DNA from: Lentisphaerota bacterium
Lineage (GTDB): Bacteria; Verrucomicrobiota; Kiritimatiellia; UBA8416; JAIOPI01
NCBI GenBank assembly: GCA_021413965.1
Contig: JAIOPI010000040.1
Location: 1 to 64,000 of the forward strand
DNA length: 64,000 nt
Direction of reading: 5' to 3'
In this document: positions 1-7,841 of the stretch, piece by piece
How the letters are laid out: every line of letters starts with the position of its first letter
How positions within the stretch are numbered: position 1 is the stretch's first letter
The notes under the pieces: generated by a model
Seen by the model: only the letters and a program-made list of their open reading frames with translations
The model's database searches: none
Told to the model about the DNA's origin: nothing
Position numbers and translations under genes: made by a program

Positions 1-1
1 A

Positions 2-70
2 GGCAAAAGCTATCGGCTCGGCCAACGCGCCGCCGGCAAGCAGGACGTGGACAATCCGCCCACGGAGTGA
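2..70 (+). CDS. C-terminal end of a gene entering from the left
   Basis: Frame 2 is open from the window edge to a TGA at 68-70 and encodes about 22 residues ending DVDNPPTE, hydrophilic and proline-rich like a natural C-terminus. It would be convergent with the minus-strand gene that ends at 73. Too little is present to name a product, and the call rests only on an open frame and the sensible spacing. Confidence 0.3.
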   Translation, partial: GKSYRLGQRAAGKQDVDNPPTE

Positions 71-72
71 TA

Positions 73-549
73 CTACGCAATCAACCAGCTGCTGGTTTTG
101 ATCTGCACTTCAGTTGCTGGTTTTGAATCGCCCGGTGGCACCCATGCGGCCAATACGAATGCCAGAAGGCAAATGACAGAGTAAAAGACCACCTTGGCAA
201 TCCTTAGTGACTCGCCGGGAATTTCCCAATCATCGCGCAGCATCCGCGATCCAAGCGCGCAGGCCCCAAAATTCAAGAGAAGAATGCAGTATGTATTTAA
301 TACAGCCGGGACCAACCATCCGGGTGTTGACAGGGGAAGCGGTGTGGCAGAGAGGGCAAGAGCCACTCCACCAAAGGAGAGGTTGATAATCCAAGATCGG
401 TAGAAACTTTCGGATTTGAATGCCCGGGGAAAGAACTTCTCTTTGTCCTGCGAAAGAATCGGGGCAGCATTTGCAGACGCATTGGAGGAAATCCAAGCGG
501 CTCCAATTGCTAGGAGAAACATGATCACTACGGAGCCTAGGGGTGTCAT
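73..549 (-). CDS. small integral membrane protein, four predicted TM helices
   Basis: A 158-aa protein with hydrophobic stretches at about residues 4-22, 53-70, 80-100 and 121-140, so a four-helix inner-membrane protein is likely. No enzymatic motif or family is recognised. Its ATG overlaps the stop of the upstream minus-strand gene (546-1196) by four bases, which implies translational coupling and a shared transcript. The function is unknown; a membrane partner or effector of the upstream protein is only an inference from the overlap. Confidence 0.65.
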   Translation of the reverse strand: MTPLGSVVIMFLLAIGAAWISSNASANAAPILSQDKEKFFPRAFKSESFYRSWIINLSFGGVALALSATPLPLSTPGWLVPAVLNTYCILLLNFGACALGSRMLRDDWEIPGESLRIAKVVFYSVICLLAFVLAAWVPPGDSKPATEVQIKTSSWLIA

Positions 550-1196
550 GGCTGAGCTCGCCTTACCGACTGAGTTTTGGCTGACTTGATTTTCGTCCAG
601 AGATCTTGAGCGGCAAGTGAGAGTCTGGTCGCCGAAGTCACCGGGGGGGAATATGGCACGTAATAGTGAGTAGCAAGCTTCGCATCCTCAATCGATAAAA
701 TGGCACGTCCAACCTTGCCGGTCGCCACTAACTCCCCGAACAGTGGAAGCGGCGCGCTGATAATCAAGGATTTGGGAAGGAAATACAGGCCCCGTCCGTG
801 TCCGCTGCCAATTTCAATGTCCGAGAACGATTCTCCCAGTATAAGCTGATTTTCAACGTCGTTGTCTGGCGACAAATAGAGCAGCTGGAAGACTGAAAGA
901 ATATCAATGGCAGCAAGAAAGAGCTGGTAGACAGGCGTAGATTCGATTCGTTTGCACAATGACCAGAGGGCCTCATCATCGAAAGGCGGGGGCTCTCTTT
1001 GCTGCCACCTGGATAGACTTGGCCTTCTGAATGCGTTCTGCAATTGCTGCCATTGGTTTCCACGCAGTTCTGCAACAGCGTCGTCAAGCGTTGCCCGAAC
1101 CGCTTGATCTTCCTTATTAAGCTCGAGCAAGAAGCAACGCAGTCGTGGGACGACTGGCGGCGTCTCTCCTGTTTCTGTTTGGACCGCAAGGTGCAT
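546..1196 (-). CDS. hypothetical soluble protein, 216 aa
   Basis: No family is recognised. The protein is soluble and of mixed composition, with an acidic N-terminal part (residues 25-45 contain ELNKEDQAVRATLDDAV) and a basic C-terminal tail ending KIKSAKTQSVRRAQP. It is first in a two-gene minus-strand unit whose second gene encodes the four-helix membrane protein and starts inside its stop codon. No strong Shine-Dalgarno is visible before the ATG, so the start is tentative. Confidence 0.6.
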   Translation of the reverse strand: MHLAVQTETGETPPVVPRLRCFLLELNKEDQAVRATLDDAVAELRGNQWQQLQNAFRRPSLSRWQQREPPPFDDEALWSLCKRIESTPVYQLFLAAIDILSVFQLLYLSPDNDVENQLILGESFSDIEIGSGHGRGLYFLPKSLIISAPLPLFGELVATGKVGRAILSIEDAKLATHYYVPYSPPVTSATRLSLAAQDLWTKIKSAKTQSVRRAQP

Positions 1197-1377
1197 AGTT
1201 ACCAGTGTTGCCGCAATGCATACTAGCTGATCGCTGCCGTGCGTCCAGAACCTTTGACTCGCACAAATGTTCTAGCGGAAGGGCATTCACATGTCCGAAA
1301 AGTTCCCTTTGCAGAATCGACGGTGCTCGTGATATCCGTCAAGGGCATAAGCCTACAGCGCAAACCGGAGAGCGCAA

Positions 1378-2046
1378 ATGCCTTTGGTCGTCAACGCAGC
1401 CGCTGGAACTATTACGAAGCAGGCGGGGGCACTCACGCCGACTTTTGTTATTCGTTGTGCCACAGTGGCCGTGCTCAACGCGGCGTACCAGGCGGTGGTG
1501 AACACGGGGGCAGCCGCAAATGCCGTGCAGGCTTGGGTCGCGGGCGGATTCCAGCAGGCTCAAGCCATTCCGCTGCTACATAACATAATTGTTGTGTTCG
1601 GCATTGGCCATCGAACGTGGGGGCGTTGGAATGCCTGGTACGTTGCAAATATCAACCAGGTAAATGCGCAGCTGCAACTTGCCCATGCATCGGCGGGTGC
1701 AGGGAACTGGGTTGGGGCACTTGCCGACCTGCGACCCATAAAGGGCCTGGGCTCTATCGCGTATGCATCGAAAATCCTGCGGTTCTTTAACCCTGCATTT
1801 CCCGTACTCGACTCAAGGATAATGGCAGACTGCGGATACCAGCCCCAGCAGTACGGTCAGTTCGTTGCGCATTGCCAAGCAGCCGCTGCTCTTTGTCCGG
1901 TTGGCACGACGGCCGCAAATGTGGAGTCAGCCATCTATACGGCCATCCAGATCAACTACCCGCAGCAGCGAAAAAGGGTGTGGCAGGGTCTCCGGCCCGC
2001 TTATCCAGCGCTCTGTCTGGGCGCCGCCCCGCCATATGTCATCTGA
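1378..2046 (+). CDS. 8-oxoguanine DNA glycosylase OGG-fold-like protein
   Basis: A 222-aa protein. The central segment around residues 118-150 (IKGLGSIAYASKILRFFN, then a PVLDSRI motif) has the shape of the helix-hairpin-helix plus Asp region of OGG/HhH-GPD proteins: a G-x-G turn, an 'ASK-LRF' helix and a conserved Asp before a helix. This is the signature of the uncharacterised OGG-fold family found in accessory and defence regions. The catalytic Lys of true OGG1 cannot be assigned with certainty; the K of 'ASK' is in a plausible position. It stands alone between divergent small genes. The role is inferred as base excision or nucleic-acid binding; the fold assignment is moderate and the substrate unknown. 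Confidence 0.6.
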   Translation: MPLVVNAAAGTITKQAGALTPTFVIRCATVAVLNAAYQAVVNTGAAANAVQAWVAGGFQQAQAIPLLHNIIVVFGIGHRTWGRWNAWYVANINQVNAQLQLAHASAGAGNWVGALADLRPIKGLGSIAYASKILRFFNPAFPVLDSRIMADCGYQPQQYGQFVAHCQAAAALCPVGTTAANVESAIYTAIQINYPQQRKRVWQGLRPAYPALCLGAAPPYVI

Positions 2047-2216
2047 CGTTGGACAAGGCGTGGACGCCTACAAACTCCCGTTTGCAGAAATGCCCCTTGC
2101 ATCTGCGGCGTGGTTGGGCACATGTTACGAGCGAAACTGAAGAGACGTCTATCTGACGAACAGACCGCCAAACCTCGGACGCCGATGGCCGCAAAAACAC
2201 CATGAAGGAGACCACC

Positions 2217-2681
2217 ATGCCCAAGAAGATCAAGAGGAAGACCACCAAAGCCATGAAACCGACACCCAAGACCCAGGCCATTCTGGAATTCCTGAAGAAC
2301 GAGGGGTACAGACCGGAGATTGACGAAGAGGGCCTCGTTCAGTTCAAGAAGGAGGGTGAGACGTTCCTCTGTTATCCCTATGAAGACGATGCCCACTACG
2401 TTCAGCTGGCTCATCCCCTTGTCTGCGTATTGTCTACCGATGAAGAGAAGCAGAAGGCGTTGTGGGCCATCAACGAGGTTAGCCGGACCTACAAACTCTT
2501 AAAACTGACCTTGAGCGACGACACCGTTGGCGCCTGCGTGGAACTGCTCCTGCATCCCGTTGCCTTCATCACGGAAGCGCTCCCGCGGGCAATCGCGGTC
2601 CTCGCTTCCGCTGACCGCACGTTCAACGAGGCATTCCGCAAGTCTCCAGATCCTGCGCCAACTTCAGCGCCTACACGCTGA
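2217..2681 (+). CDS. YbjN-like / type III secretion chaperone-like protein
   Basis: The start at 2217 is preferred over an ATG at 2202, because AAGGAG at 2205-2210 sits six bases before it. The 154-aa product has a lysine-rich N-terminal tail (PKKIKRKTTKAMKPTPK), then a compact alpha/beta domain starting 'ILEFLKNEGYRPEIDEEG' that resembles the YbjN/T3SS-chaperone fold: hydrophobic helix, a two-strand hairpin 'VQFKKEGETFLCYPY', and a later 'AINEVSRTYKLLKLTL' helix-strand. Members bind other proteins and have no catalytic residues. It is followed immediately by the group II intron at about 2720. Confidence 0.55.
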   Translation: MPKKIKRKTTKAMKPTPKTQAILEFLKNEGYRPEIDEEGLVQFKKEGETFLCYPYEDDAHYVQLAHPLVCVLSTDEEKQKALWAINEVSRTYKLLKLTLSDDTVGACVELLLHPVAFITEALPRAIAVLASADRTFNEAFRKSPDPAPTSAPTR

Positions 2682-2719
2682 AGCGCCTTCACAGGCTCCC
2701 TCCCGCCAGCCTGTTCCGC

Positions 2720-3225
2720 TTGGAGCGTTGCCCCCGGAACAGGCCGTTGGCCGTGAGGCGAGCCAAGGAGATGGCGCGGGCCGGGATGGATGAGCAGCAG
2801 GTGGCGGGGACGGTGACGCCCGACCCCAAGGAGGCTGGGCGCCAACCCTCTGAAGACGGCGTGTACACGGGCGGACCCGCTTACTTCGACGAAGACCTCG
2901 GGCAGTACGTAGCCCGGGTGAGTCCCAGCGTTAGGCGAATTGCTCAAGCTGGGGGTCTCGCCGAACTGTGCCATCCCTACGGCGCTGAGCCGCAAGAGCT
3001 ATTGGCACATGGCCCGCACGCTGGCATCGCAGAGCGGTATGACCAGCGCATGGATGGAATCACAGAGCTTGGTCTCGGTGCGAAACTTGTAGATCACTTT
3101 TCACTACCCGGTCGCGAGTCAGCCCGGGCGACCCGTCCCTACGGGGAAACTTTCTGAACCGCCGGATGCGGACCCGCAAGTCCGGTGCTGTGGGAGCGGG
3201 GAGTGATTAGCTCCCCGCGACCCGC
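2720..3225 (+). mobile_element. ORF-less class C group II intron (likely relic)
   Basis: The 3' end is a recognisable domain V plus domain VI (3156-3218). The upstream stretch around 2770-2880 reads like domain I of class C introns: a '...GGTGACGCCCGA..AAGGAGGCTGGGCGCCAACC' region continuing into '..GAAGACGGCGTGTACAC'. No reverse transcriptase or maturase reading frame lies between them, so the element would depend on a maturase in trans or be dead. A 10-bp inverted repeat (2709-2718 with 2735-2744) lies at the 5' edge, fitting the habit of class C introns of inserting just after terminator-like stems, here downstream of the YbjN-like gene. The 5' boundary is approximate. Confidence 0.55.
3156..3218 (+). 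ncRNA. group II intron domains V and VI
   Basis: Domain V: GAACCGCCGGATGCGG is followed by a short ACC loop and then CGCAAGTCCGGTGCTGT. CCGGA pairs with TCCGG and GCG with CGC. The catalytic triad is CGC, as in class C introns, instead of AGC. One C-C mismatch near the base suggests some decay. Domain VI: GCGGGGAG (3196-3203) pairs perfectly with CTCCCCGC (3211-3218), and the TGATTAG loop holds candidate branch-point adenosines. Confidence 0.6.
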
Positions 3226-3312
3226 TTCTCATCAGTCTCGCCCCAGAATCTTGAAGTGATATCGCGAATGAGCCCACAAATGCCCATTTGCAGGCCCGTC
3301 TTCCACCGCCGC

Positions 3313-3483
3313 TTAATTCTTTTGCCCGCTCCAGTATTCTGGCGTAGAGCAGGGTGTAGACTGTAGAGCCTGGCAGATCGGTACGGGCGTCCCGAGTTCG
3401 CTTATCTGCAGGACCACATCGCTATCGCCGATCAGGCGCCACAGATGAAGCGCCTCGCGTTCGAAATCAGTCTCGGGTTTCAT
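3313..3483 (-). CDS. small hypothetical protein, 56 aa
   Basis: An ATG at 3483 opens a 56-codon frame beginning MKPETDFEREALHLWRLIG and ending GQKN before TAA. It overlaps the extended 3' end of the ATPase gene by 17 bases, as expected of the next gene in the same minus-strand unit. The acidic-helical N-terminus looks protein-like, but no family is recognised and there is no clear ribosome-binding site. It may also be a short accessory subunit of the ATPase. Confidence 0.4.
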   Translation of the reverse strand: MKPETDFEREALHLWRLIGDSDVVLQISELGTPVPICQALQSTPCSTPEYWSGQKN

Positions 3484-4057
3484 GGCCGCTTCCTACCGGC
3501 AAGGCAAGGTGGAAGAAGCGGACAGGCATTCCGTCAGAGGCCGTTCGGACGACGCCAACTTGGTGGGGCTTGACGGTGAGAATGACCTGCTACCCATGCT
3601 TCCGAAGCAGGCGGAAGAGGTGCGCTGAGCCCTCATGGTCGAGATGGCCGAGGATGTCATCCATGAGGAGGCAGGTCCTTCCCGGCTGGATGTCCAACAG
3701 GAACCTGCAAAGTACCATGACGGTCTGTCCGACGGACATGCCGGAGAAGTCGCACGGATGCCCCGGGGGATGAGGCGCCGAGACCGTGCCGGTTCGCTGC
3801 CTGAGTGCCTCGAGAACCCTGGTCTTTCCACTCCCGCTCGGCCCGCAGATGATGTTCAGCCGTGGCCCGAATTTCCATGACGCCTTGGGTCCGATCCCGT
3901 CAATAGTTGTCAGGGAGAAGGCGCGCACTGCCGCTATCACATCGAATAGGCCAGTGGCGATAGCCTCAACGGATTCCGGAATGAACGTCTTGAAGAAGGT
4001 CTCGGTGCCGGGCTTCATGTGCAAGGGGTTCGGAGGGGCTTGCCCGAATTGCGACAA
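3467..4057 (-). pseudogene. minimal ABC/SMC-type ATPase interrupted by an in-frame TAG
   Basis: Visible parts are Walker A (GPSGSGKT), an ABC-signature-like FSGMSVGQ, Walker B plus D-loop (CLLMDDILGHLD), then helix HLFRLLRKHG. A TAG at 3590-3592 follows at once. The same frame continues for 40 sensible codons (QVILTVKPHQVGVVRT ...) to a TGA at 3467-3469. 'G-QVILT' is exactly what follows the D-loop in RecF/SMC ATPases, so the stop splits a real domain and removes the switch region. The protein is very short, with no coiled-coil insertion between Walker A and the signature. The start is a TTG at 4057 behind AGGAGG, or the ATG at 4018. A nonsense mutation, stop suppression or sequencing error could explain it. 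Confidence 0.65.
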
Positions 4058-4081
4058 GCCCCTCCTGGTATGCGTTCCCGA

Positions 4082-4210
4082 TCAGTCGTCCTGGCCCTTG
4101 AGATGCATCCGGCTGCCACACAGGGGGCAGCGCAGGGAATCGCCGGGCTGTGGCCGATCAACTTTGGCCTCAAAGCCGCACTTGTTGCACTTGTACACCC
4201 ACTTCTTCAT
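4082..4210 (-). CDS. rubredoxin-like zinc ribbon protein, 42 aa
   Basis: A short frame starts MKKWVYKCNKCGFEA and contains two CxxC pairs (CNKC and CPLCGS) about 18 residues apart, the geometry of a small zinc ribbon or rubredoxin-like knuckle. GGAG lies seven bases before the ATG. It heads the minus-strand unit containing the broken ATPase, 25 bases further on. Iron binding cannot be told from zinc binding by sequence; a structural zinc site is the conservative reading. Confidence 0.6.
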   Translation of the reverse strand: MKKWVYKCNKCGFEAKVDRPQPGDSLRCPLCGSRMHLKGQDD

Positions 4211-4284
4211 TACCTTTGCTCCTCTCTGGTTTCATCACCCATGAGCCGCTGCGCAGCGGGGCGTGGGGAAAGCTGACGCCGATG

Positions 4285-5094
4285 TCACGCAGCCACGCTT
4301 ATGTCGGGAGGCGGTTCGTCCTGATGCCCCGTTGGTCCCGTTGCCGCCGGGACATCCGGGGGCCGCAGGGGCTCGCGGCAGAAGATTGTTCCCACGAGAG
4401 CCGTGGACTCGATATTGGCGAGCGCTTCCGTGCGGTAGGCGGGCGCGGCATCCTTCCGGTGGGCAAGCCCGGCAACTGTCCAACGGCCGCCGGTCTTGAC
4501 AAGGCGGTAGGGGTCCAGCCGGTAAGCCAGCGGGGGCTGTCCCTGGCATTGCTTGAGCGTCACCAAGACCCGCTGGTTGCGCAGAAGACCTTTCGCGAGC
4601 CCTTCCCACACTTCAGGGCTGAGCTCGGGGCCCAACTCGTCCCGGACCTCGAGACCCTTCAGCACGCGATCGCGCAGGTCCCCGAGAGAAGCCGCCGCTG
4701 CCGACGGAGTCCGCTCGACCATGGTGCCAATCGTCCGGGCCAACGAAGGGTACCCGTGCGCTTCCAGAATCCGTTCGGCGATGGCGAGCTGGTACACATC
4801 TTCCGCGGTGACGAGCCCTCCGGGGAGCTGGTAGCTGGCCTCGGTCAGGTAGTAGCCATGGCGCTGGTCGTCGTACGCGATTGGCGCCCCGATCTGGTCT
4901 ATGAGGAAGCTGATGTCCCGCTGGACGGTCTTCTCGCTCACCTCCAGCTTTTTCGCAATCGTGCGACAGTTGGCCAGAGTGCTGCGACGGCGAACCGTGC
5001 TTAGCTCGGGGAGATGGTCTTGTGGTTCCCGCCCCTTACGGATGAGATCCAGAACTTCGAGCAAACGGCGATACTGACACTTCGTGCGCTGCAT
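4285..5094 (-). CDS. WYL-domain transcriptional regulator
   Basis: Residues about 36-75 form a DeoR-type winged helix-turn-helix (RTIAKKLEVSEKTVQRDISFL), followed by the typical 'GAPIAYDDQRHGYYL' wing. The C-terminal part (about 185-245) is a WYL-type sensor with 'AYRLDPYRLVKTGGRWTVAG' and 'AYRTEALANIES'. At 269 aa it is shorter than the usual 310-330 aa, so the C-terminal WCX-like part is missing. WYL regulators sense nucleic-acid or nucleotide ligands and are frequent controllers of defence loci. It is divergent from the ClpX/SbcCD gene run, so it probably controls that promoter and itself. Confidence 0.8.
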   Translation of the reverse strand: MQRTKCQYRRLLEVLDLIRKGREPQDHLPELSTVRRRSTLANCRTIAKKLEVSEKTVQRDISFLIDQIGAPIAYDDQRHGYYLTEASYQLPGGLVTAEDVYQLAIAERILEAHGYPSLARTIGTMVERTPSAAAASLGDLRDRVLKGLEVRDELGPELSPEVWEGLAKGLLRNQRVLVTLKQCQGQPPLAYRLDPYRLVKTGGRWTVAGLAHRKDAAPAYRTEALANIESTALVGTIFCREPLRPPDVPAATGPTGHQDEPPPDISVAA

Positions 5095-5547
5095 GGTTGT
5101 TCCTCCTTGATCGAGTGGACTACTTCTCTATTCCTATTGTAGTCATCATGTTTCTCGTTCTTGAGGAAACGTGCAGGGCCCTGCTTGTTTCCGTACTAAT
5201 TGTTGGCGATCACTCTACCGGATCCAGGTGGGTAAGTCAATCACAAAGTGTTTGTAATAAATTGGTTGTGTATATTATTGAAATGGAATAAAGCCACCTC
5301 CGGAGGACCCGAAAGCGGATGTACCCGGGGCTTTCGATACAACCAATTGTTCCGAGTACCGTATCATACCCCTTCTTCCAGGTCAAGTTTAAAATGGCAG
5401 CAAGAGTCTATTCCTCGCGTTATTGAGAATTTCTGTTTGCCTCATCCAGCTTTAGGTCCTCGCGGGCGCCATTATGGAATCGGGGGTCCGTCCGCTGCTG
5501 TCCGCCCCTGCCTGACAGACTCGCCCGATAACGCAAGGAGCACCCCC
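5095..5547. promoter_or_regulatory. AT-rich divergent intergenic region (WYL regulator / ClpX-like)
   Basis: About 450 bp between two divergent genes, clearly more AT-rich than its surroundings from about 5100 to 5460. It must hold both promoters and probably the operator of the WYL regulator. A frame is open through much of it, but it lacks a ribosome-binding site and reads as low-quality protein. I could not identify a convincing -35/-10 pair or operator palindrome by eye. Confidence 0.45.
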
Positions 5548-7149
5548 ATGAGCGACGAGCCCGATTTTCACCGGCTGGGCGAAACCCTGGCCAACTGCCT
5601 CAAGGCCGATCCCCCCGTCACCATTCTGCCCCCCCTCACCGGGGATACCGAAGATCTACGCTTCCAAATACCGATCAAGCCATGGGGCGTTGGGATCGGC
5701 AGCTGCAAAAAGCAGTTCAACAGCCGGTATGTGGCGAACCTTCTCGGGGAGTACTTCGTTCGCCGGCATTTCAACCTCTTCGAGCCGTATCTGACGGCGA
5801 TCCTGAAGGGCTCGACTGCCCTGAAGAGCCTGCATCGTTCCGTTGGTATGCGACTGGCTGATAGCCGCGACGCGATCGAATTCGCGATCCACTGCAGTCT
5901 TATAGCCTGGGTATCCGATATCCCGGACCATCGGCGCATTTGGTCCCAGACAACCAAGCGCTGTTCCGCCGAATCATTGGCAACAGAGGCCCAGGCCCCC
6001 ATCGTGAACAATGGGGGCGATTTTCGCAGTTGGCTGGGCGCCTTACCGGTTCTCGGTCCTCGGGAGATGTCGGACTTGCTTGCCCGAGAAGGCTACGTCG
6101 GTCAGGAGACGGCCCGCACGGCTGTGTGTCTGATGGCTTATCGCCATGTCAAACGGCTGCGCCAGATCCACCTTGAGGGGGTCCCACGTGAACAACTGCC
6201 ACCGAAGCAGAACATGCTCCTGATGGGGCCCACCGGCTGTGGGAAGACCTACCTGGTGGAACTCCTGTTTCGCAAAATACTCAAGTTGCCAACCCTGATC
6301 GTGGACATCACGAGTTTCACCGAGAGCGGATACGTGGGTGATTCTGTCCCCAGCCTGGTCACGCGTCTCGTCGAGGCGGCGAGTCAGGATGTTGAGCGCG
6401 CCTCGGTGGGCATCATTTGCCTGGACGAGTTCGACAAGATTGCCGGCAGCCAGAGCCGGGCCGTCTTCGGCGGGCAGGGCACGACCAAGGATGTCTCCGG
6501 CTACGGGGTGCAGCGCGAACTCCTCAAGATGATTGAGGCGGCGGATTTCCCCTCGAGCCGTGACGACTCCTGCCGTTCGCGCACGCTGAGCACGCGGGAT
6601 GTGCCGTTCATCGCCTGTGGCGCATTCTCCGGCTTCCGGCATGCGGTTTCGCGGCTGCACACGGGCGTGTCCATCGGGTTCAGCGTCAAACCCGCACCCG
6701 CGGTGCACGGATCCTTCATCACCCAGCACCTTGATGAAAGCGATGTGATGGCGGCAGCCAATTTTGCCGAATACGGAATGCTACCCGAGTTGATGGGACG
6801 ATTCGCCCGGGTGGTGCCCCTGCAGCCAATGGGACGTGAGGAACTGCTGCGCATCCTGCGCTTCAGCGTGGTGGAGCAGTACCGCAAGGAACTCGCCGCG
6901 GAGGGAATCGGGTTGGATGTCCCGGACACCGTCCTGGATGCTCTCGTCACGGAAGCCCTCGTGATGGAGACCGGCGCCCGCGGAATAGGGGCGGTACTCA
7001 GTCGCCGACTTGAGCGCGCCTGCTTTGACGCCTACTCCACCCCCGGGAAAAACCGCACGATCCGCTTGCTGATGGATGGCACCAGCTTGGTGTGTGAACT
7101 GGCGTCCGTGTCTTCAAGGGGCAAGCGCAGCCAGGAGGTTGAGGCATAG
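5548..7149 (+). CDS. ClpX-like AAA+ ATPase
   Basis: The start at 5548 follows AAGGAG and a short spacer; longer upstream frames lack a site. The 533-aa product has an unassigned N-terminal half (1-200), then a ClpX-type AAA+ module: Walker A GPTGCGKT (about 227-234), the ClpX-like 'DITSFTESGYVGDSV' stretch, Walker B ICLDEFDKIA (about 289-298), 'ELMGRF' with the arginine-finger region, and 'METGARGIGAVL' sensor 2. The zinc-binding ClpX N-domain is absent, so it is not housekeeping ClpX. It probably remodels or unfolds a protein partner. It heads a run with two small membrane proteins and an SbcD/SbcC pair and is divergent from a WYL regulator. Confidence 0.8.
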   Translation: MSDEPDFHRLGETLANCLKADPPVTILPPLTGDTEDLRFQIPIKPWGVGIGSCKKQFNSRYVANLLGEYFVRRHFNLFEPYLTAILKGSTALKSLHRSVGMRLADSRDAIEFAIHCSLIAWVSDIPDHRRIWSQTTKRCSAESLATEAQAPIVNNGGDFRSWLGALPVLGPREMSDLLAREGYVGQETARTAVCLMAYRHVKRLRQIHLEGVPREQLPPKQNMLLMGPTGCGKTYLVELLFRKILKLPTLIVDITSFTESGYVGDSVPSLVTRLVEAASQDVERASVGIICLDEFDKIAGSQSRAVFGGQGTTKDVSGYGVQRELLKMIEAADFPSSRDDSCRSRTLSTRDVPFIACGAFSGFRHAVSRLHTGVSIGFSVKPAPAVHGSFITQHLDESDVMAAANFAEYGMLPELMGRFARVVPLQPMGREELLRILRFSVVEQYRKELAAEGIGLDVPDTVLDALVTEALVMETGARGIGAVLSRRLERACFDAYSTPGKNRTIRLLMDGTSLVCELASVSSRGKRSQEVEA

Positions 7150-7249
7150 CCCCGGTCTTGTCCGCCCCCCGTTGCTAAGAACTCCCCGCAACAGGGGGCT
7201 TGTGTCCAGCCCCGGCGAGAACGCAGCAATACGGTGCCGAGGAGGAATG

Positions 7250-7480
7250 ATGAAGGCATGGGTTAATACCGGATGTTACTGGGTGTTCTTCTTCCTGTTG
7301 GGGTACTGGATCAGCGGGCTGGTCTTCAGGGCCCGGGCCGAGCGGGTCTATGAGGAACGCTTCGCCGACGCGATCCGCTACGGCTTTGAAAGTGGACTCC
7401 TCAGCTTCGGCCCGGAAGCCGGAAGCGGGGTTCTGGCGGGATCCGGGGACGATGAACAGCCTGTGTCCGACCCTCCCTGA
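7250..7480 (+). CDS. small single-pass membrane protein, 76 aa
   Basis: The ATG at 7250 lies four bases after GGAGG; a second ATG at 7247 is too close. The product has an N-terminal membrane segment (about residues 8-25, CYWVFFFLLGYWISGLVF) followed by a basic and then acidic cytoplasmic tail ending DDEQPVSDPP. No family is recognised. It lies 100 bp after the ClpX-like gene and before a second small membrane gene, in the same direction. Confidence 0.6.
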   Translation: MKAWVNTGCYWVFFFLLGYWISGLVFRARAERVYEERFADAIRYGFESGLLSFGPEAGSGVLAGSGDDEQPVSDPP

Positions 7481-7535
7481 GAGCATCGCGCAAAGGCCGG
7501 AATGTCACCGCCATGGAGCGCAAGAAGGCTGGTAT

Positions 7536-7793
7536 ATGATGAGCTCGGAAGCGCGAATGATCTGGTGGAGCATCTTCCTCGGGCTTCTCGTCGTGATCAC
7601 CGAATGCTGTGACTCGTACAGCGGCCCCTCCTTCTGGGCTGAGAATATCGGGTTCTGGGAAGGTCTTGCCCACGCCGGATTCCTCTGCGCATTCGTGGTA
7701 CTCTTGATCTATTGCCCGGTAATGCAGACCATCGTCCTGATCATCCTGAGCGTGGCGGCGTATGATCGTTTGACCAAGAAGCAGAAGGACTGA
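7536..7793 (+). CDS. small membrane protein, two predicted TM helices, 85 aa
   Basis: Two adjacent ATG codons (7536, 7539) are possible starts. Hydrophobic stretches at about residues 8-26 (IWWSIFLGLLVVITECC) and 45-72 (FLCAFVVLLIYCPVMQTIVLIILSV, in two parts) suggest two membrane passes, with a short basic tail RLTKKQKD inside. No family is recognised. It sits between the 76-aa membrane gene and sbcD, with a 48-bp gap to the latter. Confidence 0.6.
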   Translation: MMSSEARMIWWSIFLGLLVVITECCDSYSGPSFWAENIGFWEGLAHAGFLCAFVVLLIYCPVMQTIVLIILSVAAYDRLTKKQKD

Positions 7794-7841
7794 TTGACAG
7801 GGACCTGCTCCTCGGCGAGTCTGCATGAGTGGAGAATGGGC

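Noticed and set aside
2720..3157. A 145-codon frame after the YbjN-like gene
   Set aside because: It lies within the putative group II intron RNA and ends one base into domain V; its sequence follows RNA structure rather than protein.
3467..4057. TAG as a sense codon in this organism
   Set aside because: Several intact genes, including those ending at 7149, 14376 and 44886, use TAG as their stop.
5097..5291. A 64-codon hydrophobic frame in the regulator/ClpX intergenic region
   Set aside because: It starts within the regulator's leader, lacks a ribosome-binding site of its own, and follows local AT-richness.
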